A stretch of DNA of 64,000 nt, taken from assembly GCA_934120315.1 (NCBI GenBank), contig CAKOTX010000002.1:62001-126000 (forward strand), given 5' to 3'. Below, piece by piece: positions 46,761 through 56,508 of this stretch. Position numbers and translations under genes: made by a program. This stretch comes from an uncultured Clostridia bacterium. Its GTDB lineage: Bacteria; Bacillota; Clostridia; TANB77; CAG-508. The notes under the pieces are model-generated. The model was given only the letters and a program-made list of their open reading frames with translations. It did no database searches and was not told the DNA's origin. How positions within the stretch are numbered: position 1 is the first letter of the stretch; every line of letters starts with the position of its first letter.

Positions 46761-49151
46761 TTAATTTACATCGAATTTTAATTGGTCATTCTCAAAATTT
46801 ATTATAATATTTTGCCCCTCATGAACAGTACCTCTTAATATCATTTCAGATATTTCGTCTTCTATATATCTTTGAATTGCTCTTCTTAAAGGTCTTGCAC
46901 CAAATTTTAGATTTGTTCCTTTTTCTAGTATAAAGTTTTTAGCATCTTCTGATATAGTTAAAGTCATATTTTTATCAGCTAAAGCTTTTTTAGTATCTTT
47001 TAACATTAAATCTACAATTTGCATTAATTCAGGTTTTGTTAGAGAATCGAAAACTATAATTTCATCAATTCTATTTAAAAATTCAGGTCTAAATACTTGT
47101 TTTAGATTTTCTTCTATTTTATTTGTGTCAACAGTTTGTTTAGCAAAACCGATTGAATTATTATTTAAATTAGAACCAGCATTTGAAGTCATAATAATAA
47201 TTGTGTTTTGGAAACTAACTGTATTTCCTTGTGAATCTGTAAGTTTTCCATCATCAAGTACTTGAAGAAGAATATTGAATACATCTGGATGTGCTTTTTC
47301 AATTTCATCTAAAAGAATAATTGAATATGGTTTTCTTTTAACTTTTTCAGTAAGTTGACCAGCATCATCGTATCCAACATATCCTGGGGGAGCACCAATC
47401 AATTTAGATGTAGAATGACTCTCCATATATTCTGACATATCAACACGAATAATTGAATCTTCTGACCCAAACATTTCATATGCTAAACTTTTTGCAAGTT
47501 CTGTTTTACCAACACCAGTTGGACCAACAAATATGAAAGATGGTGGACGTTTTGTGCTTTGCAATCCAGCACGATTTCTTCTAATAGCACGAGAAACAGA
47601 GCTTACAGCTTTATCTTGACCAATAATTCTTGTATGAAGATTTGTTTCAAGATTTAGTAATTTTTGGGTTTCAGCTTCTGTAATTTTCTTAACTGGAATT
47701 TTAGTCCAATTTTCAATTACTTGAGCAATATCTTGAGTAGTTAAATTTTTAAGTTGAATTGTACTATTTAATTTATCTATTTCTTCAATTAATCTACATT
47801 CTTGTGTTTTTAAATCAGCAGCTTTTTGATAATCCTCAGTAGAATCAGCATTTGCTGCATCTTCTTTTTGAGCTTGAACTTGTGCAAGTTCTTGTTTTAG
47901 CATTTCTAGTTTAAATAATTCTTTATTTTCAAGATTGATTCTTGAACAAGCTTCATCCAAAATATCAATAGCTTTATCAGGTAAGAATCTATCATGGATA
48001 TATTTTTCAGACATTATAACAGTTTGTTTTATAACATCATTAGAAATTTTTACTTTATGATATTCTTCATAATATTTTTTGATTCCTTCTAGTATTTTTA
48101 TAGAATCCTCGATATTTGGTTCTTCAACTAAAACCTGTTGAAATCTTCTTTCTAAAGCTGAATCTTTTTCGATATATTTTCTATATTCTTTTAATGTTGT
48201 AGTACCAATTATTTGAACTTCGCCATTAGATAGGGAAGGTTTTAAAATATTAGCAGCATTCATAGAATGTTCTCCATCACCAGCACCAATGATATTGTGG
48301 ATTTCATCTATAACAAGAATAATGTTTCCATATTCTTTACATTCTTCGATAATTCCCTTCATACGAGCTTCAAATTGACCACGGAATTGTGTTCCTGCTA
48401 CAACAGCTGTCATATCAAGTAAGTAAACTTCTTTATTTAAAAGTTTGGCTGGAACATTGTTGTTAGCAATTTTTATAGCTAAACCTTGAGCAATAGCTGT
48501 TTTACCAACACCAGGTTCGCCGATTAGGCAAGGGTTATTTTTGGTACGTCTATTTAAAATTTGGATAACTCTTTGGATTTCTTTATCACGTCCGATAACC
48601 ATATCTAATTCATTATTTTTAGCCTTTACAGTAAGGTTTGTTCCGAAAACATCAAGATATTTTTTCTTCTTTTTAGTTTTCTTTGTTTCTGTTTTTACTT
48701 TTTGTCTACCATTAGATTCTTCTTCATTTTGAGATTGTTTTTTAGGGATTATACTTGCAAAAATAGAACCAATAGGAATACCTAATGGATTATTTTCTCC
48801 GTCTTCATTTTCATTATCTTCATCAAAATTTTCTATATCTTCTGGGTCGAAATCTTCCATTCCTTCAAGATTTTCCATTTTTAAGTTTGAAGATAAATCT
48901 TTAAATAATGTTTCAAGTTGTTTTGACATACTTGACATATCTATATTTGTAATAGGAGGAACATTGCTTTGACTGTTGTTTTTGTTATTTTGATTGTCTT
49001 TATTAGAATTGTTTTTTGGAGGCATATCTGGAATATCAATACCTCTTTTTTTTGCACAGTCGCGACAAAGACCTTCCATTGATGAAACGCCATTTTCAAT
49101 TTTGTTTATAAAAATTTCTGCATTGTTTTTATTGCAATCTGAACATAACAT
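46761..49151 (-). CDS. clpE: Clp protease ATPase, ClpE-like
   Basis: 796 residues. N-terminal zinc finger MLCSDCNKNNAE...GLCRDCAKKRG (two C-x2-C pairs, about 3-37) and a Gly/Glu-rich linker in place of the ClpC N-domain mark it as ClpE-like. AAA module 1 has Walker A GEPGVGKTAIA (about 215), then a coiled UVR-like middle part (about 410-450), and AAA module 2 has GPTGVGKTELAKSLA (about 540) with LLDEIEKAHPDV. Hexameric unfoldase feeding ClpP. RBS AAAGAGGAA. Usually CtsR-controlled, but no full CtsR box is visible. Confidence 0.93.
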   Translation of the reverse strand: MLCSDCNKNNAEIFINKIENGVSSMEGLCRDCAKKRGIDIPDMPPKNNSNKDNQNNKNNSQSNVPPITNIDMSSMSKQLETLFKDLSSNLKMENLEGMEDFDPEDIENFDEDNENEDGENNPLGIPIGSIFASIIPKKQSQNEEESNGRQKVKTETKKTKKKKKYLDVFGTNLTVKAKNNELDMVIGRDKEIQRVIQILNRRTKNNPCLIGEPGVGKTAIAQGLAIKIANNNVPAKLLNKEVYLLDMTAVVAGTQFRGQFEARMKGIIEECKEYGNIILVIDEIHNIIGAGDGEHSMNAANILKPSLSNGEVQIIGTTTLKEYRKYIEKDSALERRFQQVLVEEPNIEDSIKILEGIKKYYEEYHKVKISNDVIKQTVIMSEKYIHDRFLPDKAIDILDEACSRINLENKELFKLEMLKQELAQVQAQKEDAANADSTEDYQKAADLKTQECRLIEEIDKLNSTIQLKNLTTQDIAQVIENWTKIPVKKITEAETQKLLNLETNLHTRIIGQDKAVSSVSRAIRRNRAGLQSTKRPPSFIFVGPTGVGKTELAKSLAYEMFGSEDSIIRVDMSEYMESHSTSKLIGAPPGYVGYDDAGQLTEKVKRKPYSIILLDEIEKAHPDVFNILLQVLDDGKLTDSQGNTVSFQNTIIIMTSNAGSNLNNNSIGFAKQTVDTNKIEENLKQVFRPEFLNRIDEIIVFDSLTKPELMQIVDLMLKDTKKALADKNMTLTISEDAKNFILEKGTNLKFGARPLRRAIQRYIEDEISEMILRGTVHEGQNIIINFENDQLKFDVN

Positions 49152-49189
49152 ATATATAAATTCCTCTTTTCTTTAATTTAATATTATAT

Positions 49190-49218
49190 ATCATACATTA
49201 ATTTTCCCAAATAGTCAA
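49190..49218 (-). promoter_or_regulatory. Promoter of clpE
   Basis: Minus strand TTGACT (49218-49213), 17-bp spacer, TATGAT (49195-49190). A GGTCAAA half-site (plus-strand TTTGACC near 49242-49248) lies just upstream, but no second CtsR half. Confidence 0.7.
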
Positions 49219-49338
49219 TAGAAAATGCATTGTTCAACAAGATTTTGACCATGGAGAATAGTGGAAATTTTGTTGAAAAATTGGGGGAGTTGAAATGAGG
49301 TTTTGATATGGATTGTTGAGAAAATTGTAAAATAGGTC

Positions 49339-49367
49339 TAGACAAAAAATAATTTATGTGTTAAGAT
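49339..49367 (+). promoter_or_regulatory. Promoter of tRNA-Leu
   Basis: TAGACA (49339-49344), 17-bp spacer, TAAGAT (49362-49367). Confidence 0.55.
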
Positions 49368-49388
49368 AATAAAGTAAATTTTATAAAT

Positions 49389-49471
49389 GCCCGAATGGCG
49401 GAACTGGCAGACGCACACGACTCAAAATCGTGCGGGAAACCATGTGGGTTCGAGTCCCACTTTGGGCACCA
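49389..49471 (+). tRNA. tRNA-Leu(CAA)
   Basis: Seven-pair acceptor stem GCCCGAA/TTTGGGC, discriminator A and an encoded CCA (49469-49471). Anticodon arm CACGA-CTCAAAA-TCGTG gives anticodon CAA, which reads TTG. A long variable arm and T arm GTGGG-TTCGAGT-CCCAC fit class II tRNA-Leu. It is the only tRNA in the window; no tRNA-Arg is present. Confidence 0.96.
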
Positions 49472-49504
49472 AAATATTTAAAAAGTTAAATTAGGAAAAT
49501 GAAA

Positions 49505-49539
49505 AAATATGGATCGAGTTGTCGGTTCATATTTTTTTT
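49505..49539 (+). terminator. Terminator of tRNA-Leu
   Basis: AATATG and CATATT enclose ATCGA-GTTG-TCGGT, followed by eight T. Confidence 0.8.
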
Positions 49540-49602
49540 GTATATAAGAAAATAAAGTAAGAAGAAGTTTGGTAAATTTTGTATGAAATATTAAAAAAAC
49601 AA

Positions 49603-49631
49603 TTGACAAATACAAACAATTGTTTTATAAT
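49603..49631 (+). promoter_or_regulatory. dinD promoter with LexA-like operator in the spacer
   Basis: TTGACA (49603-49608), 17-bp spacer, TATAAT (49626-49631). The last 12 bases of the spacer are a perfect palindrome, AAACAATTGTTT (49614-49625), of the form AAAC-N4-GTTT, close to the Gram-positive LexA box core GAAC-N4-GTTC. A repressor there would block polymerase. Confidence 0.75.
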
Positions 49632-49662
49632 AGCTATACAATTTTGAATGGAGATGATATTA

Positions 49663-50488
49663 ATGAAAAATATGAACAAAGAAAATCAAACTTTTGAAAG
49701 TATTAAACATATTGATGAAAACGGAATTGAATATTGGTATGCTAGAGAATTAATGAAAGTTTTAAGTTATAAAGATTGGAGATATTTTGATGCAGTAATT
49801 GAAAAAGCAAAGATAGCTTGTCAAAACTCCGAAATAACTGATATTGACCATTTCGTTGTTGACAACAAAATGGTTGAAATTGGTTCTGGTGCAAGAAGAG
49901 AACAAAAAGATTATAAACTAACAAGATATGCTTGCTATCTTATAGCTCAAAATGCAAATCCAAGATTAAAAATTGTAGCTCTTGCACAAACATATTTTGC
50001 AGTTCAAACCAGAAAACAGGAAATTACAGAAAAAGAATATAGTATGTTAACTGAAGATGAAAAGAGATTTTACCAAAGAAATTTAACAAGAAAAGGAAAC
50101 TATTCATTAAATAAAGCTGCCAAAAATGCTGGAGTAAAAAATTTTGATAAATTCCACAATGCAGGTTATCAAGGCTTATACAATGGAGAAACAGCAGATG
50201 ATATAGCCAAAAGAAAAGGATTAAGATATAGAGAAGATATTTTAGATAATATGGGAAGTGAAGAACTTGCAGCTAATTTATTTCGTATAACACAGACAGA
50301 ATCGAGATTAAAAAGAGATAAAGTTGATACTGAAAAGAAAGCTTGTGATACTCATAATAAAATTGGAAAAATAGTTAGAAAAGCAATTAAACAAGCAGGA
50401 CGGAACAATGCCAGAAGATTTACCTACACCTGAAAAAAGCTTAAAACAATTAGAAAAAGAAAATAAAAAATCTTTGAGGAAAAGCTAA
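49663..50488 (+). CDS. dinD: DNA damage-inducible protein D, +1 shift at CGG near the C-terminus
   Basis: Reads as 274 residues if one base is skipped. ATG 49663 lies 9 nt after GGAG; ATG 49648 is upstream of that site. The Bro-N-like domain (IEYWYARELMKVLSYKDWRYF) and NARLKIVALAQTYFAVQTRKQE-type core match DinD. At KQAG the frame meets CGG (50401-50403); reading on gives 10 aberrant residues. Skipping the C gives GGA ACA ATG and the family tail TMPEDLPTPEKSLKQLEKE, ending at 50488. The reaction of DinD is unclear; in E. coli it is SOS-induced and inhibits RecA filaments. Confidence 0.82.
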
Positions 50489-50511
50489 ACTGCAAAGAAA
50501 CCATGAAATTA

Positions 50512-50541
50512 TTGAAAAAAACAATGAATATGTGGTATAAT
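50512..50541 (+). promoter_or_regulatory. Promoter of the lipoprotein gene, with leader hairpins
   Basis: TTGAAA (50512-50517), 18-bp spacer, TATAAT (50536-50541). The leader has GGTACA/TGTACC followed by six T (attenuator-like, about 50558-50591) and AACGCTA-GATA-TAGCGTT just before the ribosome binding site. Confidence 0.7.
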
Positions 50542-50637
50542 ATACTCAATATTCGTAGGTACAACGAAATATAATAAATGTACCATTTTTTATGAACGCT
50601 AGATATAGCGTTTTACAAAAAAGATAAGGAGACAGCA

Positions 50638-51333
50638 ATGAAACGGTGTTTTTCGAAAGTAGCTAAGGTATTAATTTGTGCTATGCTGATAACAATTTCA
50701 CTTTTGCTCACAGGATGTGATGAAATGGAAACTGTACCAGAGGAAAAAAATTTGGAAGTACTTAGCCCGCTTAAAGGAAATTCGTTGGAAAAAAGGCATG
50801 AAATTGAAGGATTTGAGCTTATAACAACATATGATACGGGAGATTATGATTTGAGTCGTTGGAGAATAACAGATTCAAAAGTAATCAATATGACTGCAAA
50901 AGTTGACAATCTTCCTGAGGGTACAACAGTAATGATTGAACATGTACATATAGATATGTCGCTCAAATCGACAAATCCTCAGCTGGACGGTCTTTCTCAA
51001 GATAATATGGATGATTCTTACCATGGATCGTCGCAAGATGGTTTTTGGATAAATGAAGAATATCATTATCAAAATCAATTTGCGGTAGAAGGTTTTAGTA
51101 AAGATTTAATTAGTGGTTGGTCATTTGCTTGTGGAGAATATGGCAGTGGTTATATATCTCAAAGAAGACTTACCGAGAAAAATTTGGTGGTGGCAGGTAA
51201 TGTATATGCCAATAAGATGCAAGTGGTTTATGATGTACTTGTGAAAAATGAAGGCGAAGAGTTCTATCATGTAGAATCCGTTTTGGATGAATTCCTTATT
51301 CCGGTTGTGTACGAAGAAGAAAAAAATAATTAG
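50638..51333 (+). CDS. Putative lipoprotein of foreign composition
   Basis: 231 residues, unrecognised. Signal peptide with lipobox LLTGC (Cys ~27). The mature part is acidic with many Asp and Tyr and no known motif. Codon use is less AT-rich than its neighbours (ACG, CTT, TCG, CTG), suggesting transfer. Codon 3 is CGG (50644-50646), the only in-frame CGG found outside the four frameshift sites. Skipping the C here would reach a stop after four more codons, so this CGG must be read as a residue if the gene works. RBS AAGGAG. Confidence 0.8.
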   Translation: MKRCFSKVAKVLICAMLITISLLLTGCDEMETVPEEKNLEVLSPLKGNSLEKRHEIEGFELITTYDTGDYDLSRWRITDSKVINMTAKVDNLPEGTTVMIEHVHIDMSLKSTNPQLDGLSQDNMDDSYHGSSQDGFWINEEYHYQNQFAVEGFSKDLISGWSFACGEYGSGYISQRRLTEKNLVVAGNVYANKMQVVYDVLVKNEGEEFYHVESVLDEFLIPVVYEEEKNN

Positions 51334-51344
51334 TTTCGTACTAG

Positions 51345-51377
51345 CCCAGTTAACAATTTGTTAACTGGGTGTTTTTT
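51345..51377 (+). terminator. Terminator of the lipoprotein gene
   Basis: CCCAGTTAAC/GTTAACTGGG, 10 perfect pairs, followed by TGTTTTTT. Confidence 0.92.
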
Positions 51378-51442
51378 ATTTGTATTATTGCAAATCTAGA
51401 AAAATAGCCAATTACAAGAGAAATGTGAAAATTTTGTGAAAA

Positions 51443-51469
51443 TTAGCAAACTACTATTGACAGTGCTAA
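51443..51469 (+). promoter_or_regulatory. CIRCE-like operator of hsp20
   Basis: TTAGCAAAC (51443-51451), nine bases, CAGTGCTAA (51461-51469). This keeps the CIRCE spacing and the TTAGCA / AGTGCTAA halves with three differences from TTAGCACTC-N9-GAGTGCTAA. It overlaps the -35 box, so HrcA is the likely repressor. Confidence 0.7.
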
Positions 51470-51484
51470 AAATAGTAGTATAAT
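51457..51484 (+). promoter_or_regulatory. Promoter of hsp20
   Basis: TTGACA (51457-51462), 16-bp spacer, TATAAT (51479-51484). ACTACTATT and AATAGTAGT also form an inverted repeat around the -35 box. Confidence 0.85.
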
Positions 51485-51574
51485 ATAAGTGTAAATAGAA
51501 AAGAAACAAAATGTAAATACTATTTACATGTGTTAATAAAATGTATCAACACATAATTAAGGAGGTAATGTATT

Positions 51575-51994
51575 ATGATGATGATACCAAGAAGAAATGG
51601 AAATGGATTAGATTTTTGGGATGAGGTTTTACCTGATTCATTCTTTACAGAAAAAGAAACAAAAATAATGAAAACCGATTTAAAAGAAAAAGATGGAAAG
51701 TATTTACTAGAAATAGATGTACCTGGATATGACAAAGAAGACATTAAAATAGAATTACATGATGGATATTTAACAGTATCAGCAGAGAAAAATGAAGAAA
51801 AAGAAGACAAACATGCTAAATATCTAAAGAGAGAAAGATTTACAGGAATGTGTTCAAGAAGCTATTATGTTGGAGAAAATGTAACAGAAGAAGACATTAA
51901 AGCAAACTTTAGAAATGGTATATTAACAATAGAATTTCCTAAAGAACCAGAAAAGAAAATTGAAGAAAAGAAATATATACCAATTGGTGAATAA
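51575..51994 (+). CDS. Hsp20 small heat shock protein
   Basis: 139 residues. Alpha-crystallin domain (about 35-125) with MKTDLKEKDGKYLLEIDVPGY, DIKIELHDGYLTVSAEK, and the FRNGILTIEFPK end typical of bacterial Hsp20. ATP-independent holdase. RBS AAGGAGGT. Single gene with its own CIRCE-like operator and terminator, so it is likely co-induced with groESL by heat. Confidence 0.95.
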   Translation: MMMIPRRNGNGLDFWDEVLPDSFFTEKETKIMKTDLKEKDGKYLLEIDVPGYDKEDIKIELHDGYLTVSAEKNEEKEDKHAKYLKRERFTGMCSRSYYVGENVTEEDIKANFRNGILTIEFPKEPEKKIEEKKYIPIGE

Positions 51995-52024
51995 AAGGGG
52001 CCTTGTACAAAGGCTTCTTTTATT
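51994..52024 (+). terminator. Terminator of hsp20
   Basis: AAAGGGGCCTT and AAGGCTTCTTT pair around GTAC, followed by TTAT. Confidence 0.8.
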
Positions 52025-52047
52025 ATGTATGAAATTAAAAATAACTC

Positions 52048-52076
52048 TTGAAATTTGTAAAAAAAAGTGTTAAAAT
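52048..52076 (+). promoter_or_regulatory. Promoter of pyrG
   Basis: TTGAAA (52048-52053), 17-bp spacer, TAAAAT (52071-52076). Confidence 0.8.
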
Positions 52077-52091
52077 AGAAACATAGTTAAG

Positions 52092-52143
52092 ATAGATTAA
52101 AAAAAAACCGAATTTGCAGTTTTTGTTTTAATCTATTTTTTTT
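52092..52143 (+). terminator. Attenuator in the pyrG leader
   Basis: ATAGATTAAAA (52092-52102) pairs with TTTTAATCTAT (52126-52136) over 11 positions, with AAAAAC/GTTTTT continuing inward and a T8 run after. It is a strong intrinsic terminator between promoter and gene, 35 nt before the start codon region. Confidence 0.85.
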
Positions 52144-52178
52144 ATTTTTGCAAAGCGGTAATTTGGAAGGAGAAAAAA

Positions 52179-53780
52179 ATGAACACAAAATATGTATTTG
52201 TAACAGGAGGAGTAGTATCAGGACTAGGAAAAGGAATAACAGCAGCATCATTAGGAAGATTATTAAAAAACAGAGGATATAAAGTAACAATTCAAAAATT
52301 TGATCCATATTTAAATGTAGACCCAGGAACAATGAGTCCATATGAACATGGAGAAGTTTTTGTAACTGATGATGGAGCTGAAACAGATTTAGACTTAGGA
52401 CATTATGAAAGATTTATAGATGAAAACTTAACCCAAAATTCAAGTGTAACAATGGGAAAAGTATATTCATCAGTAATCGAAAAAGAGAGAAGAGGAGATT
52501 ATCTAGGAAAAACTGTGCAAGTAATACCACATGTTACAAATGAAATAAAAGAGAGAATATACAGCTTTGAAAATACAGACACAGATATTGTAATAACAGA
52601 AGTTGGTGGAACTGTAGGAGATATTGAAGGACTATCAATAATTGAAGCAATCCGTCAAGTAGGCTTAGAAAAAAATCCAGAAGATGTTGTATATATACAT
52701 GTAACATTGTTACCATACATATTTGGTTCAAATGAAATAAAATCAAAACCAACACAACACTCAGTAAAAGAATTACAAAGTTTAGGAATTCAACCAGATA
52801 TTTTAGTATGTAGAACAGAACAAGATATTCCTGACACAATAAGAGAAAAATTAGCATTATTCTGTAATGTAAGAAAAAGTAGTGTAATTCAAAATAAAAC
52901 AGCAGATAATCTATATGCAGTGCCATTAATGCTAGAGGAAGAAGGATTAGCAAGAGAAGTATGCAATCATATGAGATTAGATAGATATGTTCCGGATAAT
53001 TCAGAATGGCAAAAAATGATAGACAATGTAAGAAGCATTGGGGATGAGTCTGTAAATATAGCAATAGTTGGAAAATATGTAAAATTAGAAGATTCATATT
53101 TATCAGTAATTGAAAGCTTACATCACGCTGGTTTTGCAAACAAAGTAAAAGTAAATATTAAATTGATAGATTGTGAAACTATAAATGCGGAAACAGCTCC
53201 AGAAAAATTAAAAGATTTACAAGGAATAATAGTTCCAGGAGGCTTTGGAAATAGAGGAATAGAAGGTAAGATTGAGACAATTAAATATGCAAGAGAAAAT
53301 AATATTCCATTTTTAGGAATCTGTTTAGGAATGCAAATGGCAGTTGTAGAATTTGCGAGAGATGTATTAGGATTAAAAGATGCAAATTCAGCAGAATTTA
53401 GCGAATCAACAACAAATCCAGTAATTCATATAATGGATGATCAAATAGGTGTTGATAAAAAAGGCGGAACAATGCGTTTAGGAGCATATCCATGCATATT
53501 AAAAGATGGGACACTAGCTAAAGAATTATATGAAACTGAAAAAATTTCAGAAAGACATAGACATAGATATGAATATAATAATGAATACAAAGAAAGATTA
53601 GAAAAAGCAGGATTGATTTGTTCTGGAACATCACCTGATGGAAAATTGGTTGAAATTGTGGAATATAGAAAACATCCATATTTCATAGCAGGACAATTCC
53701 ATCCAGAGTTAAAGTCAAGACCTAATAGACCAGCTCCATTGTTTGTAGGACTAGTAAGAGCTGCAAAAGAAATAAAATAG
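52179..53780 (+). CDS. pyrG: CTP synthase
   Basis: 533 residues. N-terminal synthetase domain ([40 protein letters not shown], about 1-265) and C-terminal class I glutamine amidotransferase domain (about 290-533) with the catalytic Cys in GICLGMQ (~382) and His/Glu in GQFHPE (~511). It aminates UTP to CTP. RBS AAGGAG. Likely controlled by the leader attenuator, as pyrG is CTP-controlled by attenuation in other Firmicutes. Confidence 0.97.
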   Translation: MNTKYVFVTGGVVSGLGKGITAASLGRLLKNRGYKVTIQKFDPYLNVDPGTMSPYEHGEVFVTDDGAETDLDLGHYERFIDENLTQNSSVTMGKVYSSVIEKERRGDYLGKTVQVIPHVTNEIKERIYSFENTDTDIVITEVGGTVGDIEGLSIIEAIRQVGLEKNPEDVVYIHVTLLPYIFGSNEIKSKPTQHSVKELQSLGIQPDILVCRTEQDIPDTIREKLALFCNVRKSSVIQNKTADNLYAVPLMLEEEGLAREVCNHMRLDRYVPDNSEWQKMIDNVRSIGDESVNIAIVGKYVKLEDSYLSVIESLHHAGFANKVKVNIKLIDCETINAETAPEKLKDLQGIIVPGGFGNRGIEGKIETIKYARENNIPFLGICLGMQMAVVEFARDVLGLKDANSAEFSESTTNPVIHIMDDQIGVDKKGGTMRLGAYPCILKDGTLAKELYETEKISERHRHRYEYNNEYKERLEKAGLICSGTSPDGKLVEIVEYRKHPYFIAGQFHPELKSRPNRPAPLFVGLVRAAKEIK

Positions 53781-53782
53781 AG

Positions 53783-53808
53783 AAACGAGCTAAATGCTCG
53801 TTTTTTCT
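53783..53808 (+). terminator. Terminator of pyrG
   Basis: AAACGAGC-TAAAT-GCTCGTTT followed by a T run. Confidence 0.88.
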
Positions 53809-53878
53809 GTTCTAAAAGTTATGGAAGTTGCATAAAATAATTTGAATGTGAATGTTTTGTGAAAAATAAATAAAAGTA

Positions 53879-53907
53879 TTGACAAAGGAATAAAATGGGT
53901 ATATATT
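53879..53907 (+). promoter_or_regulatory. Promoter of groESL
   Basis: TTGACA (53879-53884), 17-bp spacer, TATATT (53902-53907), directly followed by the CIRCE element. Confidence 0.88.
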
Positions 53908-53908
53908 A

Positions 53909-53935
53909 TTAGCAGTCAAATAAAAAGAGTGCTAA
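53909..53935 (+). promoter_or_regulatory. CIRCE operator of groESL
   Basis: TTAGCAGTC (53909-53917), nine bases, GAGTGCTAA (53927-53935): one mismatch from the HrcA-binding CIRCE consensus. Confidence 0.95.
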
Positions 53936-53953
53936 TAATATAACAGCACTTAA

Positions 53954-55967
<2,014 letters not shown>

Positions 55968-55974
55968 AATTAAG

Positions 55975-56003
55975 AAGGTTTCGATTTTATCGAAGCCTTT
56001 TTA
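55975..56003 (+). terminator. Terminator of groESL
   Basis: AAGGTTTCGAT/ATCGAAGCCTT stem around TTT, followed by TTTT. Confidence 0.9.
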
Positions 56004-56051
56004 CGTTTTCGTATATTTTTATATAATAAATAGGCCTTTTCATAAAAAAAT

Positions 56052-56080
56052 TTGCAAAAAATGTAAAAAAGTGTTATAAT
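56052..56080 (+). promoter_or_regulatory. Promoter of the 63-residue gene
   Basis: TTGCAA (56052-56057), 17-bp spacer, TATAAT (56075-56080) with an extended TGT. Confidence 0.8.
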
Positions 56081-56128
56081 AAAAAGTAGAAAAGTGCCAA
56101 ATGGCACAAAAAACAGGAGGTAAACACA

Positions 56129-56320
56129 ATGAAAAAAAACAAGGTTCAGAGCATGAAGATCGATTCCAAGGGAAACGAATGGTACTTGATAAAGAACAAA
56201 ACCTTGGAGTGGCCTAACGGGCAGCCTTGCAAGCTCGTGTATGCAGACCGCCGCTCGACGTTACACCTTGTGGAACGTTTCAACGAGGATGGTTTGATGA
56301 TAGCTTCTGGCATTGTATAA
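56129..56320 (+). CDS. Small protein of foreign composition
   Basis: 63 residues, not recognised. Contains KIDSKGNEWYLIKNKTLEWP and YADRRSTLHLVERFNEDG; likely a small beta-rich soluble protein. Its GC content and codons (CTC, CGC, GAC, GTG, TCG) differ sharply from the AT-rich surroundings, suggesting recent transfer, perhaps from phage or plasmid. It is nevertheless a complete unit with its own promoter, AGGAGGT ribosome binding site (7-nt spacing) and strong GC-rich terminator. Confidence 0.8.
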   Translation: MKKNKVQSMKIDSKGNEWYLIKNKTLEWPNGQPCKLVYADRRSTLHLVERFNEDGLMIASGIV

Positions 56321-56326
56321 AAAAAG

Positions 56327-56357
56327 GAGCGCACCGATTGGTGCGCTCTTACTTTTT
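56327..56357 (+). terminator. GC-rich terminator of the 63-residue gene
   Basis: GAGCGCACC-GATT-GGTGCGCTC, nine perfect pairs, followed by TTACTTTTTT. Confidence 0.92.
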
Positions 56358-56369
56358 TGTTAAAAGAAA

Positions 56370-56434
56370 TCTGTCCCCAAATTGACAAGCTGTCAAAAAA
56401 AACACCGACACCAAATTGACACTAAATTGACACA
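56370..56434 (+). repeat. Degenerate repeat cluster before alaS
   Basis: Three related units follow each other: TCTGTCCCCAAATTGACA, CCGACACCAAATTGACA and CTAAATTGACAC; TTGACA/TGTCAA also form a small palindrome near 56382-56395. They resemble the CCGACCCCAATTT part of the dispersed hairpin elements. Confidence 0.5.
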
Positions 56435-56451
56435 AAAAGGTCAATAAACAC

Positions 56452-56480
56452 TTGATTTTTTGCTAGATATAGAGTATAAT
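56452..56480 (+). promoter_or_regulatory. Promoter of alaS
   Basis: TTGATT (56452-56457), 17-bp spacer, TATAAT (56475-56480). The leader is only about 20 nt, so no T-box riboswitch fits. Confidence 0.8.
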
Positions 56481-56508
56481 CATATACGTAAAAAAGGAGA
56501 GATTTAGA

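Noticed and set aside
49150..49260. CtsR operator for clpE
   Set aside because: Only one GGTCAAA half-site is visible; no direct repeat at the required spacing.
20124..50488. Calling the four CGG-interrupted genes ordinary pseudogenes
   Set aside because: Each has a single lesion of identical type with no other decay, and the lesions share one codon; kept as CDS with proposed recoding.
52534..53139. 201-codon antisense frame inside pyrG
   Set aside because: Leu/Tyr-rich low-complexity product typical of the antisense of AT-rich genes; no start signals.
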